NCBI GenBank assembly: GCA_949840465.1 | Contig: CATKXE010000014.1 | Location: 1-54,025, forward strand | DNA: 54,025 nt | From: an uncultured Lachnospiraceae bacterium | GTDB lineage: Bacteria > Bacillota > Clostridia > Lachnospirales > Lachnospiraceae | Direction: 5' to 3' | In this document: in pieces, positions 17,948 through 27,112 of the stretch | Numbering within the stretch: position 1 is the stretch's first letter | Layout: every line of letters starts with the position of its first letter | Translations under genes and position numbers: made by a program | The notes under the pieces: generated by a model | What the model saw: the letters and a program-made list of their open reading frames with translations, nothing else | Database searches by the model: none | Told to the model about the DNA's origin: nothing

Positions 17948-17985
17948 TGACGCACAACGACATTACCCTTAACCTATGCGGACAT
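17944..17985 (-). promoter_or_regulatory. Operator-like sequence shared with the GH78 promoter
   Basis: It matches 14942-14983 at 33 of 42 positions, with two ATGTC half-sites 22 bp apart on the minus strand. Both copies keep the same distance from their -10 boxes. Confidence 0.65.
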
Positions 17986-18123
17986 ACTTGTCAGAGGGCT
18001 GCCAAAGATGTATCCAAAAAGTCTTTTTGATGTAAATGCGGTATTCCTGTTTCTGTTGCAGCAGAATGGGGAATCCCCAAAATTCCTCCTTTGCAGGCAG
18101 ATCCTCATACCGGCTCTGCTGCA

Positions 18124-19683
18124 TCAATCCTCGTAGAACCGCAGATCCCCCCACACGTCCATCAGCTCTTTCCGGCGCAACAGCCTGGTGGCCGTCTTCC
18201 GGTCAAAAATTCGAATCTCCGTATTATATCCGTCATACTTGGGCCAGTTCTCCGGATCCGGATCCCCGGTCCTGGTAAACCTCACCCACGGGGTATGCAT
18301 CGCTTCAATCAGCGCATCCTTCGTCTCTTCCGTCTCACCCTCAAAGAGGAACCGGCTGAATTTAAAATCTTTGTTCGCAAATACACAGGGAATGTCAAAT
18401 GCATGGGATGCCTTCCATCCGGTCTTCTCTCCGTTGACAGAGACAAATTCGAACCGGTACATCCACACGTCATTGTATTTTCTCTGGGCCTCCGCCACCT
18501 TTAACGCTGGCATCTGGAACGCGTAATCTGTGGCAAATTCGATAAACGGGTCGCCGCCCTCCGTGCGGTATTGTGTTTTCATATCCGGCACCGCGTTCTG
18601 GGTAAATTCCTCCTGCGCCTGAAACGTCCTGAAACGATCCCGTCCTGAAGGATGATAGTAGTTGATGATATCCGGAAGCGCGCCCGCATTGCCGTTCTTC
18701 TCAAACATTTCCGCAACCATCGCCCAACTGTTTGGAAATCCGGTTTTCTCCGGGTGTACGAACATGGTTCCCTCGTCCCTGTTAGTGCCGATGATCACTT
18801 TCACGTCCGCTGCGCTTCCAGAGCGGATTGCCTCGATCGGGCGTACCGGAAGCAGGTCGTCAATGACAGGCCCGGGCAGGAACATGCCCGGATTCCTGTA
18901 CTGGTGCTTCTCCGCCACATACTGGCTGCCCTTCTGGAATGTAAAAGGGTCGTCAGTCCTTAATCTGGGCAGGTCTTCCTCCGTCCAGCCCATACCCTCC
19001 AAAAACAGGTCGATATTTTCCCGTGCGGTCTGGTGGGTGCACACGCAGTTCGGCAGCGCGCTTTGGATGATGGCCTGCTGAAACATGCCCTTCACCGCCG
19101 GAATCGCCAGCATATTGACCACCGTCGCCCCTCCTGCGGATTCTCCCGCAATGGTCACGCGGGCCGGATCTCCTCCAAATGCGGCAATATTTTCATGAAT
19201 CCATTGGATTGCCATGATCTGGTCGGAAATCCCACAGTTGCTGTCAAAATCCTCACATCCCGGATATGTCGTAAAATCATAGAATCCAAGCACGCTCATC
19301 CGATACTGGAAAGATACGAACACAAGGCCGTCCTGTGCGAATGCTTTTCCATTGTAAAGGGGCACTGACGCCGCCCCGGTGCAATAGCCCCCGCCGTGTA
19401 TCCAGACAAATACAGGCAGGTTTTCTCCCTCCAGAGGGCGCTGCACATTCACGGTCAGACTGTCCTCAGAACCTTTCAGTTCCCCTTCGTCCAACTGTAC
19501 GGATTCCGGGCCGTATTCCCTGGCATCCAGAATCCCCTCCCACGGTTCTGCGGGAACCGCGCGTTTGAACCGGAGTTTCCCTACCGGCGGCCTGGCAAAT
19601 GGAATACCGAGATATTCCATCCGCCCTTCCCTCTCGTAACCTCTGATCTTTCCGTTTTTTGTTTCAACGATATGTTGGCACAT
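18124..19683 (-). CDS. Type-B carboxylesterase
   Basis: This 519-residue alpha/beta hydrolase has the type-B carboxylesterase layout: MEYLGIPFARPPVGKLRF near the start, oxyanion-hole HGGG at residues 96-99, and the nucleophile elbow GESAGG with Ser182. No signal peptide is visible, so it probably acts in the cytoplasm. It starts 33 bp after the clan GH-A gene, with GGGAGGAG upstream, and is likely co-transcribed with it. In this context a role in removing acyl groups (for example acetyl or hydroxycinnamoyl) from imported plant glycosides is plausible, but the substrate is inferred. Confidence 0.92.
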   Translation of the reverse strand: MCQHIVETKNGKIRGYEREGRMEYLGIPFARPPVGKLRFKRAVPAEPWEGILDAREYGPESVQLDEGELKGSEDSLTVNVQRPLEGENLPVFVWIHGGGYCTGAASVPLYNGKAFAQDGLVFVSFQYRMSVLGFYDFTTYPGCEDFDSNCGISDQIMAIQWIHENIAAFGGDPARVTIAGESAGGATVVNMLAIPAVKGMFQQAIIQSALPNCVCTHQTARENIDLFLEGMGWTEEDLPRLRTDDPFTFQKGSQYVAEKHQYRNPGMFLPGPVIDDLLPVRPIEAIRSGSAADVKVIIGTNRDEGTMFVHPEKTGFPNSWAMVAEMFEKNGNAGALPDIINYYHPSGRDRFRTFQAQEEFTQNAVPDMKTQYRTEGGDPFIEFATDYAFQMPALKVAEAQRKYNDVWMYRFEFVSVNGEKTGWKASHAFDIPCVFANKDFKFSRFLFEGETEETKDALIEAMHTPWVRFTRTGDPDPENWPKYDGYNTEIRIFDRKTATRLLRRKELMDVWGDLRFYED

Positions 19684-19716
19684 TTTCGCTCTCCTCCCAT
19701 TCCTGCTTCTGCTGTC

Positions 19717-20985
19717 TTACAGATTCCTGCAGAGCGGCATGCCAGCCCTGTCCTGCGCTGTCTTTCCCTTATTGTCCTTTTTCTTCATCCGCGATACCCT
19801 AAGGCCCGCCTCGTTCAGATCTTCCAGGCCTTTGGCCGCCTTTTGCAATACCAGCGCCTTCTTCCGCGGCCGGCATCCGTCTGAGGGCTCTGTAAAGAAT
19901 CCGAAATACACTTCCGCAAGGCCGCCGATCTGGTTATTTTCAATCCCGGCTTTCCTGAGCATCCCGGTTTCATTCAAAAGCCGGAAATTATGGATTGTCC
20001 GCACATAGGGCAGTTCCGCCGCAATCTTCAGGAGCTTTTCCATATATCGTGCCTGCAGTTCCTCCCTCTCTTTGTCCCCACAATCCGTGAATCCGGCCTC
20101 GGTAAGAAGCACCTGTTTCCGTCCGTCCCCGTATTTGCACATCACCCGGTATGCCGCGTCATTGTAATCCTTCCAGAGATTGTCCGGTTCCTGAATATGT
20201 AAGAACAGGTCGGCATCCTTTTCCTGCTGGTTCGTGCTCATCTGGTAAGGATGCCATGCCACAAGATCAAAATAATCGTCCGGGTTATCTGACCAGAATT
20301 TCCCGGATTTGATCCTGCTGTAGATCTGATCCAGCGTCCACGCAATCCCATACATGGGCGGCAGGTAATCCGGCAGCCCTCCGCCAAGCCACGGCGTACT
20401 CAGCGCAGGCGAAAAAGAAACTACCTTTGCCTTTGGATTCCCCTTTCTCACGCCCCGCGCCGCAAAATACATCAGATCCACCGCGATGTCCAGCTTTTCC
20501 TCCACAGTAAAAGGCCGGGACATATCGCTGTCTAAAAATCCGTCCGGCTGGAGAAAGGCATTGATATTCCACTCATTTCCGATCTCCCAGTTAGCCACCT
20601 GTGGAAACAGCCCTGCCATGGTACACCAGGATTCTTCCATCATATCCAGTGTCCGGCGGTAAAGGCTTCCCTCTGTCAGATCCCGTTTCGGTACTGCATG
20701 GCCTGTTCTCTGCCTGCATCCCTTTGGCAAAAACCATTCATGGCTCATGCCTGTCACTTCCAGATCCAATTCCACCGCCCGATCCAAAAGCCTCGTATGT
20801 GCCGCTAATGCCTCTGCGTCCGGCGTCGCCGGGTCTGACAAAATTTCTGTCAAATGCATCCATGACCGGAAGGCCGTGCAGCCCATCGCCCTGACTAAAT
20901 CAAGGTAGGCTTCCGCCGCCACTTTTGTATCTTCTTCCCTCTGGACTAAAGGTTCGCCCACTCCGTAAAATCGTTCTGATAACAT
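19717..20985 (-). CDS. Clan GH-A glycoside hydrolase, family undetermined
   Basis: This 422-residue TIM-barrel hydrolase has the two clan GH-A catalytic glutamates in expected settings: acid/base Glu138 in NWEIGNEWN and nucleophile Glu296 in VLLTEAGF. Other barrel strands are AFRSWMHL, VVSFSPALSTPW and FDLVAWHPYQMS. I cannot decide between GH5, GH39 and related families by eye. There is no signal peptide, so it is intracellular. The last 30 residues (SRMKKKDNKGKTAQDRAG) are basic and not barrel-like. The start follows AGGAGG. It is the first gene of a two-gene unit with the esterase and probably trims the same class of glycosides handled by the rhamnosidase. Confidence 0.8.
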   Translation of the reverse strand: MLSERFYGVGEPLVQREEDTKVAAEAYLDLVRAMGCTAFRSWMHLTEILSDPATPDAEALAAHTRLLDRAVELDLEVTGMSHEWFLPKGCRQRTGHAVPKRDLTEGSLYRRTLDMMEESWCTMAGLFPQVANWEIGNEWNINAFLQPDGFLDSDMSRPFTVEEKLDIAVDLMYFAARGVRKGNPKAKVVSFSPALSTPWLGGGLPDYLPPMYGIAWTLDQIYSRIKSGKFWSDNPDDYFDLVAWHPYQMSTNQQEKDADLFLHIQEPDNLWKDYNDAAYRVMCKYGDGRKQVLLTEAGFTDCGDKEREELQARYMEKLLKIAAELPYVRTIHNFRLLNETGMLRKAGIENNQIGGLAEVYFGFFTEPSDGCRPRKKALVLQKAAKGLEDLNEAGLRVSRMKKKDNKGKTAQDRAGMPLCRNL

Positions 20986-21036
20986 TACCCATCCTCCTGT
21001 AGTTTTGCATACGCTTTTGTGGAATATAAAATAACA

Positions 21037-21075
21037 AAAAAAGACAAAACAGGATATCCCTATTTTGTCTTTTTT
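21037..21075 (-). terminator. Terminator after the AraC gene at 21.1 kb
   Basis: The arms AAAAAAGACAAAA (21037-21049) and TTTTGTCTTTTTT (21063-21075) are exact complements, giving a hairpin with A and T tails, so it can work in either direction. It separates the AraC pair from the GH-A/esterase unit. Confidence 0.85.
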
Positions 21076-21099
21076 GCTTTTATTATGTCCTGTCTTTCA

Positions 21100-22299
21100 T
21101 TACATCCCCTGCTCCGCCTCAAAAAATTCCGCAGGCTTATAGGTTTCCCTGTACTGCCTTGGGGTCATATTTTTATAGGCCTTAAATATCTTCCCGAAAT
21201 AGCTTTGTGACGGAAAATTCACGTACTGTGCAATCTTCGGGATGGATTCCTCGGAATAGACAAGCATGTTCGCCGCCCGTTCCACCCGTACCTGATTCAC
21301 ATAATCCTGCAGCCGGATTCCAGTCTCCCTTTTAAACAGGCGGGACAGATAACTGCTGCTGATCCCCAGTGTGTCCGCGATCTGGTCCAGATAAATCTTT
21401 TCCCTGAAATGCTTGATGACATAATCCTTGCAGCGCATGGTATAGCTGGATGTATGCTGCTTTGCCCTGATTTCACGGACCCGTTTTGCCAGTTCTTCCA
21501 CCGCATGGTTCCTGTATACCAAAATCTGCGTTGTATCTTTGCATTCCGCCCCTTTATTGATATAAAACCCACTGATCCGATAGGCCGTATAGGGGCTTAC
21601 GCCGCCTTCAATGGCGGCTCTTGTACACAGCGCAGCCCCGATTGTCAGAAGATTCCTGAGATGCGCAAGCTCTGTCCCCCCCAGACGCCCGATTTCCACA
21701 TCCATCCGTTTCGACAGGCGTACGGCCTCCTCCACATTTCCCTCCTTCACCCTATTCAAAAGCTCCAATTCTTCCTGATAAGAATGCCTGTAAATATCCT
21801 CCTCTTCCGACCGCAGATTGAACCGGATCTTATCCTCTTCCTCCTGCTCTTTCGTCACGGATGCCAGATGGTTGGCGTCTACAAGCTGCTGGTCTGTATA
21901 TGTCTTTCCTGATACGATCCTGGCTACAATGCACATGGTCTGGAGCACCTCCATAAGCGTAAAACGGCGCAGGTTCTTCTCGGCATATTCCGAGATATGG
22001 TATTTCTGATAAAACCTGTGCCGTTTCAGCCTGTCAAAAAAATCCGCGTTCATGGGACCCACCATGCAATATCCCACTTCTGCCGCCACGCAGCCAAAAA
22101 AAACCTGAAATTCGTCCTGATATAGAAAGGGAAACTCCTGCATATCCGCCCCCTGGAGCAGCATGTCCTGCAGCGCCTTATCCTTGCATAGAGGATTCGA
22201 TTCCGATGTCTTCCAGCCATCATCCATTCTTCCCCTTTCCACGTAGAAGATTCCTGTCTGCAGCAGGCCGGACAGGTTTTTTAATAAAAATGCATCCAT
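21100..22299 (-). CDS. AraC-family regulator with large N-terminal domain
   Basis: This 399-residue regulator has a C-terminal AraC double helix-turn-helix (IYLDQIADTLGISSSYLSRL, then FKRETGIRLQDYVNQVR and YVNFPSQSYFGKIFKAYKNMTPRQYR). The N-terminal 280 residues hold no cupin that I recognise; they are helical and include a LLNRVKEGNVEEAVRL segment common in clostridial AraC proteins. The start MDAFLLKN is set by AAAGGAG; an in-frame extension to 22350 lacks a ribosome site. It follows another AraC gene by 81 bp on the same strand. A likely target is the GH-A/esterase unit directly downstream. Confidence 0.9.
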   Translation of the reverse strand: MDAFLLKNLSGLLQTGIFYVERGRMDDGWKTSESNPLCKDKALQDMLLQGADMQEFPFLYQDEFQVFFGCVAAEVGYCMVGPMNADFFDRLKRHRFYQKYHISEYAEKNLRRFTLMEVLQTMCIVARIVSGKTYTDQQLVDANHLASVTKEQEEEDKIRFNLRSEEEDIYRHSYQEELELLNRVKEGNVEEAVRLSKRMDVEIGRLGGTELAHLRNLLTIGAALCTRAAIEGGVSPYTAYRISGFYINKGAECKDTTQILVYRNHAVEELAKRVREIRAKQHTSSYTMRCKDYVIKHFREKIYLDQIADTLGISSSYLSRLFKRETGIRLQDYVNQVRVERAANMLVYSEESIPKIAQYVNFPSQSYFGKIFKAYKNMTPRQYRETYKPAEFFEAEQGM

Positions 22300-22380
22300 G
22301 GTTTTTCTCCTTTTTTCTGCCATATTTGCGGCCATGCCGATGCCCGGCACAAATAGCCATAAAATATGACTCTCATACCT

Positions 22381-23307
22381 TTAAAGTGATCCTGGACAGA
22401 ATTCCATAGGTTCCTCTGTCTCGCAAACCAGGCATTGCCTTCGGAATTCCGTCGGCGTACATCCAAACTCCCGGAGAAAAAGCCTGGAAAAGTAGCTGAG
22501 ATGGTTAAAGCCGCATGAAAAAGCAATCTGTGTAATATGAAACTCCGTATTTTCCAAAAGGAGGCGGCTTCTTTCCAGACGGTATCTGTTCAGGAAATCA
22601 ACAGGGGACTGTTGAAGGTACTGCTTAAAAATGATACAGCATTTACTCCGGCTGATATTGGCGGAAGCCGCAATTTCCTCAAGGGTCACTGTGTCCCGGT
22701 AATGTTCGTAGATATAAGAAACCATTTTTTTCTGCAACGCAAGGTCGCTGTCATCCGGCGTAGTCTCCTGCTGGATCATTGTTTTACACTGGCGGAACAG
22801 AATACGCCAAAGCTTTAGGAGCGTTCCGATGACCTCCAGCTCATAGGCGTCCTCCTGCCCCGATTTCAGGGACAAAATATGGACAAACAGTTCTCTGACA
22901 GGCCGGTTCTTAACATTTTTATCAAAATAAAGGTATTTGATTCCCGTGTTTTCAATGAAAGGCTCCACAAAATTTTTGTAAATCATCGGATTTGCCCCTA
23001 AAAGCTTTGGATGGAAACGGATACAGGCAAATCTGCAGTCATGATGGAAATAGGAATAGCCGTAATGCATCTGTCTGGAATTGATTACGATACAGTCCTC
23101 CTCTTTAAGCAGGATACTGCTGCCATTGATCTGGTAGTTCATCTCCCCGCCGATAATATGGATCATCTCAATATCTTCATGCCAGTGGCAAAGCGCTTTC
23201 ATATCGGGATATTCAGAGAGATCCGATTCTTTGATATAGACCGGAATATCCGGATGGTCATAAAAAACAATTTCCGATGCATCCTGCATCAAGTCCGCGT
23301 CAGTCAT
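22381..23307 (-). CDS. AraC-family regulator with cupin domain
   Basis: This 308-residue regulator has an N-terminal cupin-like domain (ALCHWHEDIEMIHIIGGEMNY, SRQMHYGYSYFHHDCRFACI) and a C-terminal AraC domain (VTLEEIAASANISRSKCCII, then CGFNHLSYFSRLFLREFGCTPTEFRR). The start follows AAAGGCGGA. It is divergent from the MATE exporter gene across 114 bp, so it may control that exporter and the acetyltransferase behind it, as well as its own unit with the second AraC gene. Confidence 0.92.
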   Translation of the reverse strand: MTDADLMQDASEIVFYDHPDIPVYIKESDLSEYPDMKALCHWHEDIEMIHIIGGEMNYQINGSSILLKEEDCIVINSRQMHYGYSYFHHDCRFACIRFHPKLLGANPMIYKNFVEPFIENTGIKYLYFDKNVKNRPVRELFVHILSLKSGQEDAYELEVIGTLLKLWRILFRQCKTMIQQETTPDDSDLALQKKMVSYIYEHYRDTVTLEEIAASANISRSKCCIIFKQYLQQSPVDFLNRYRLERSRLLLENTEFHITQIAFSCGFNHLSYFSRLFLREFGCTPTEFRRQCLVCETEEPMEFCPGSL

Positions 23308-23421
23308 TTTATCCGCCTTTCCAAATACGATTGTTATAATAAACAGAGATAAAAATGATAGATTTTCAAGTTCTGATATACTATTATTATAGCATCAGCA
23401 ACACAGAATGACAAGGATGAG

Positions 23422-24846
23422 ATGGATATGAAAGCACAGGTATTCCTACAGGAAGACAGGATTTTTTATAAAAAATTATCCGCATTGGTGATTCCCATTG
23501 CAGCCCAGAATTTTATGACTGCCATGGTCGGCGCTTCCGATGCATTGATGCTGGGGATGCAGGGGCAGACTGCACTTTCTGCGGTATCCCTTGCCACACA
23601 GGTTCAATTTGTGCTGACCCTGTTTTTTTCTGCCCTGACCATCGGCGCCACAGTCCTGGCGGCGCAGTATTGGGGAAAAAAGGATGCCGTATCCGTGGAA
23701 CATGTGCTGGCCATCACCCTCCGGTTTTCTGTTGTAGTTTCTTTCCTGTTTTTTATGGCAGCGGCTTTTTTCCCGGAAATGCTTATGCGGGTCTTCACCA
23801 ATGAAGCCAGCCTGATTACGCCCGGCGTTTCCTATCTGAGGATAGTGAGCGGCTCCTATCTTTGCATGGGAGTATCCCAGGTTTACCTCTGCATTATGAA
23901 AAACAGCGAACGGACTCTGAAAAGCACCATTTACGGTTCCATAGCGGTCGTATTAAACCTGATCCTGAACAGTGTTTTTATCTTCGGCCTTTTCGGACTT
24001 CCTGAAATGGGAATTCAGGGTGCAGCCCTGGCCACGCTGCTTGCCCGGATCGTGGTGCTGGTGCTGGTACTGTTGGAAAACCACAAAAAAGACGTCGTAC
24101 GCATCCGGTGGAAATACCTTAAGGCGCCGGACGCTGCCCTGCAAAAGGATTACTGCTATTACACTGCCCCTGTCCTGGCAAATAATCTTGCATGGGGATG
24201 TGGATTTACCATGTTTTCCGTGATCATGGGGCATCTGGGGAGTGATGCGGTAGCCGCTAATTCCATTGCCAATATTGCCAGGAATATGATTACCTGTTTT
24301 TGTCTCGGGATCGGCGCGGGCAGCGGGATCATCGTTGGAAATGAACTTGGCAGAGGAAATCTGGAACAGGCAAAAAAATATGGGAAAAAGCTGTGCAAAA
24401 CTGCGGCGGTATCGGGCTTTTTGTCAGGAGTCCTCCTTCTGGCATGCAGGCCCTGCATCTTCTTGTTTATTTCAAATTTAAACCTGCAGGCACAAAAATA
24501 TTTAAAAACCATGCTCCTGATCTGCAGCTATTATCTGATCGGGAAAGCGATAAACTGCACGGTTATCGCAGGAATCTTCTGCGCCGGGGGAGATACGCGG
24601 TTCGGGCTATGCTGCGATACAATTACCATGTGGGTTGTCATCATCCCTGTGGGGCTTATTGCTGCCTTCTGGTTAAAACTTCCTGTCCTGTGGGTCTATT
24701 TTTTATTGAACTTAGATGAGATTATAAAACTGCCCGCGGTTTACAGGCATTATAAAAAATATCAATGGCTGAAAAACCTGACTGTCCAGGCTCCCGTTGC
24801 AGGCAATGGGAATCAGTCAATTAGAAAGGAACTGAACCAATCATGA
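23422..24846 (+). CDS. MATE-family efflux transporter
   Basis: This 474-residue membrane protein has about twelve hydrophobic helices and MATE features: LSALVIPIAAQNFMTAMVGASDALMLG at the start, ALSAVSLATQVQF, and the second-half repeat AVAANSIANIARNMITCFCLGIGAGSGIIVGNELG. It exports drugs or metabolites using a Na+ or H+ gradient. Two in-frame ATG codons (23422 and 23428) are possible; the AAGGA at 23411 fits the second by spacing. Its stop overlaps the acetyltransferase start as ATGA, so the two are translated together. The divergent AraC gene suggests inducible expression. Confidence 0.93.
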   Translation: MDMKAQVFLQEDRIFYKKLSALVIPIAAQNFMTAMVGASDALMLGMQGQTALSAVSLATQVQFVLTLFFSALTIGATVLAAQYWGKKDAVSVEHVLAITLRFSVVVSFLFFMAAAFFPEMLMRVFTNEASLITPGVSYLRIVSGSYLCMGVSQVYLCIMKNSERTLKSTIYGSIAVVLNLILNSVFIFGLFGLPEMGIQGAALATLLARIVVLVLVLLENHKKDVVRIRWKYLKAPDAALQKDYCYYTAPVLANNLAWGCGFTMFSVIMGHLGSDAVAANSIANIARNMITCFCLGIGAGSGIIVGNELGRGNLEQAKKYGKKLCKTAAVSGFLSGVLLLACRPCIFLFISNLNLQAQKYLKTMLLICSYYLIGKAINCTVIAGIFCAGGDTRFGLCCDTITMWVVIIPVGLIAAFWLKLPVLWVYFLLNLDEIIKLPAVYRHYKKYQWLKNLTVQAPVAGNGNQSIRKELNQS

Positions 24847-25481
24847 AAAACACAGAACGAAGAGACTTACAGATACCGTATATTTCCGACGACGAGATTT
24901 TTGAAGAACAGAAAAGAGCCCGGAAACTGACGCAGGCGCTCAATACTGCAGACCGCTCTGATTTTGAGACAATCGGCAGGATCGTAAAAGAACTGCTTGG
25001 CAAATCCGAGGGCGCGTTCATCAATCCGCCGTTTTACTGTGATTATGGCACACATATTGAAGTCGGGAAAAATTTCTTCGCAAATTACAACTGCACGATC
25101 CTTGATGTGGCGAAGGTGAGGATCGGGGATAACTGCCAGATGGCTCCCAATGTGGCAATTTATACGGCGGGGCACCCTGTGCATCCGGATACCCGCAATA
25201 CAGCCTATGAGTACGGAATTGAAGTGACCCTCGGGGATAATGTCTGGATCGGCGGCAACACCGTCGTCTGCCCTGGCGTGCATATTGGGAGTAATACGGT
25301 CATAGGAGCCGGGAGCGTTGTGACAAAGGATATCCCGGACTGGGTCGTTGCCGCCGGGAATCCATGCCGGGTATTGCGTAAGATCACTGACGCGGACCGG
25401 AAATACTATTTCCGTGACCGCGAATTTGACGATGAGGCATGGGAAGATGTGCAGAATATCCTTTCCAGACAGGAAAAATAA
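24843..25481 (+). CDS. Hexapeptide-repeat sugar O-acetyltransferase (MAA/LacA type)
   Basis: This 212-residue left-handed beta-helix acyltransferase resembles maltose/galactoside O-acetyltransferases, which move acetyl from acetyl-CoA to sugars. Visible are the N-terminal helical domain (EEQKRARKLTQALN), FINPPFYCDYGTHIEVGKNF, the hexapeptide coils with the catalytic His loop YTAGHPVHPDTR, and the ending GDNVWIGGNTVVCPGV ... IGAGSVVTKDIP. It overlaps the MATE gene by 4 bp. Together they fit a detoxification pair in which non-metabolisable sugars are acetylated and expelled, as proposed for LacA; this role is inferred. Confidence 0.93.
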   Translation: MKNTERRDLQIPYISDDEIFEEQKRARKLTQALNTADRSDFETIGRIVKELLGKSEGAFINPPFYCDYGTHIEVGKNFFANYNCTILDVAKVRIGDNCQMAPNVAIYTAGHPVHPDTRNTAYEYGIEVTLGDNVWIGGNTVVCPGVHIGSNTVIGAGSVVTKDIPDWVVAAGNPCRVLRKITDADRKYYFRDREFDDEAWEDVQNILSRQEK

Positions 25482-25537
25482 CATTCCTGATCTGTCTCTG
25501 TCATAATTTTGCTTCTTCATTATTTTTCTCTTTATAG

Positions 25538-25574
25538 ATGCCGAAGAGACTGCCAACGGCAGTTCCTTCGGCAT
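25538..25574. terminator. Strong hairpin between convergent genes
   Basis: ATGCCGAAG (25538-25546) pairs with CTTCGGCAT (25566-25574), and inside it ACTGCC pairs with GGCAGT. It lies in the 142-bp gap between the acetyltransferase and the MFS gene. There is no clear T-run, so its efficiency is uncertain. Confidence 0.65.
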
Positions 25575-25623
25575 ACTGTCGTATGGAGCGCAATCATTCC
25601 CTGTTTCCTCAGATTTTATGGGC

Positions 25624-26931
25624 TTATCCTATACGGTTTTGACTGCCGCTCTGCATCTTCCTGTAAACAAATGACAAAACCAGTCCCACGACCGCCAGCC
25701 CGATGGCAATCCAGAAAGCAGGAACATAGTTTCCGGTCTTCCCATACACCGTACTCATAATCGTGGGTCCTACATAACCCGCCGCAGCAAATCCGATGAA
25801 CATGATCCCATAATTCACACTGCTGTGCTTTGTCCCAAACTGATCTGCCGTAAATCCCGGAAAGACACCCATGAATGCTCCGAAACACAGCCCCACCACC
25901 GACACGCCGATAAAGAACCGCACTACATCGCCCTCGCCTGCCGTACTCAGGAGAAAAAGTCCTGCAATCGCCATCACCAGCATGATCGTCAGAGTGTTGA
26001 TCCGACCGATAATGTCGGAAATATATCCTGCCAGTACCCTTCCTGCCGCATTAAACAAGGCCAGTATCGAAACCGCTGCCGTTGCAGACGCCGCAGACAT
26101 TCCGATCATCGTCTGTGCGATCGGCGACGCCTGGGAAATCGTCATCAGCCCGAATACCGCCCCGCAGGTAAGCATCAGGATCATGACATAAAATACAGGC
26201 TCTTTCAGCATTTCTTTCCAGTCTTTATCCACGTTTTCTGTCTCAGTCGCTTTTTTGCCTCCTGCCGGATACGCTTTACTTCCCTTCTTTTTTCCATTCT
26301 GTACCGGGTTAAATCCTGCAGGCACGAAGTTTTCCGGGCATTTCTCTATCAGAAAGGCGCCGCCGCAGATAATCACCAAAAAGGCGATTCCCAGAATCCT
26401 GAATGCGGACAATACGCCTGCCCTGTTGATCAACATATTTGCCACAGGCGGGATCAATACGGAACTGATCCCATAAGAAGCCGTCGCGATCCCGCCGATC
26501 ATCCCCCGTTTATCCGGGAAAAATTTTACCGAATTGCTGATGGTACAGCCGTATACCAATCCCATTCCAAGGCCGCATCCAAGGCCATACCCAATCAGCA
26601 GCATGGGCATGCCGGATGCAAGCCCTGAGAGGAACATCCCGCCTCCAAATATAACGCCGCCTGCCGCAATGACCCACCTTGGCCCCAGACGGTCATTGAT
26701 ATGCCCGCCCGCGATTAAAGTGATCGGCCCCACCGAATTCGCTACGGTAAATACGATCGCCAGATCTGCGGTGGTCATCGTTCCTCCGTTAAGCGAATGG
26801 AAGTATTCCGCCATGGGAGCCGCAAATACGCTCCATGCATACAGCGAACCGATACAAAGATTAATCAGGCAGCTTGCAGTCAAAATGAGCCACCGCTTGC
26901 CCGTCAGCTGTTTTTGTCTTTCCTCCGTCAT
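25624..26931 (-). CDS. OFA-family MFS transporter (oxalate/formate antiporter type)
   Basis: This membrane protein of about 435 residues has twelve predicted helices and resembles the oxalate/formate antiporter family: RWLILTASCLINLCIGSLYAWSVF at the start, GGHINDRLGPRWVIAAGG in loop 2-3, and LGCGLGMGLVYGCTISNSVKFFPDKRGMIGG. Substrates in this family are usually small carboxylates. I chose the ATG at 26931 because GAAGAGG is well spaced from it; ATG at 26937 is possible. It lies 181 bp downstream of the OYE-like reductase on the same strand, so it may carry the substrate or product of that enzyme. Confidence 0.87.
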   Translation of the reverse strand: MTEERQKQLTGKRWLILTASCLINLCIGSLYAWSVFAAPMAEYFHSLNGGTMTTADLAIVFTVANSVGPITLIAGGHINDRLGPRWVIAAGGVIFGGGMFLSGLASGMPMLLIGYGLGCGLGMGLVYGCTISNSVKFFPDKRGMIGGIATASYGISSVLIPPVANMLINRAGVLSAFRILGIAFLVIICGGAFLIEKCPENFVPAGFNPVQNGKKKGSKAYPAGGKKATETENVDKDWKEMLKEPVFYVMILMLTCGAVFGLMTISQASPIAQTMIGMSAASATAAVSILALFNAAGRVLAGYISDIIGRINTLTIMLVMAIAGLFLLSTAGEGDVVRFFIGVSVVGLCFGAFMGVFPGFTADQFGTKHSSVNYGIMFIGFAAAGYVGPTIMSTVYGKTGNYVPAFWIAIGLAVVGLVLSFVYRKMQSGSQNRIG

Positions 26932-27112
26932 ATTCATTACCTCTTCTTTTCGTACATTATTCCGTCGTACAAGACGGCGTATTATATGAAGAAACCCACG
27001 AACCATACATCGCATCACCTGAGTATCCGGCCTGCCTCTTCGTTCATCCGCGCAAATAATGGATTCACAGTTCCTTAGGAATTGTATGGAAATAACTTAT
27101 ACTGCTATGCCG

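Noticed and set aside
25825..26628. 267-codon open frame on the plus strand
   Set aside because: It is antisense to the MFS gene, with Arg/His/Cys-rich low-quality sequence.
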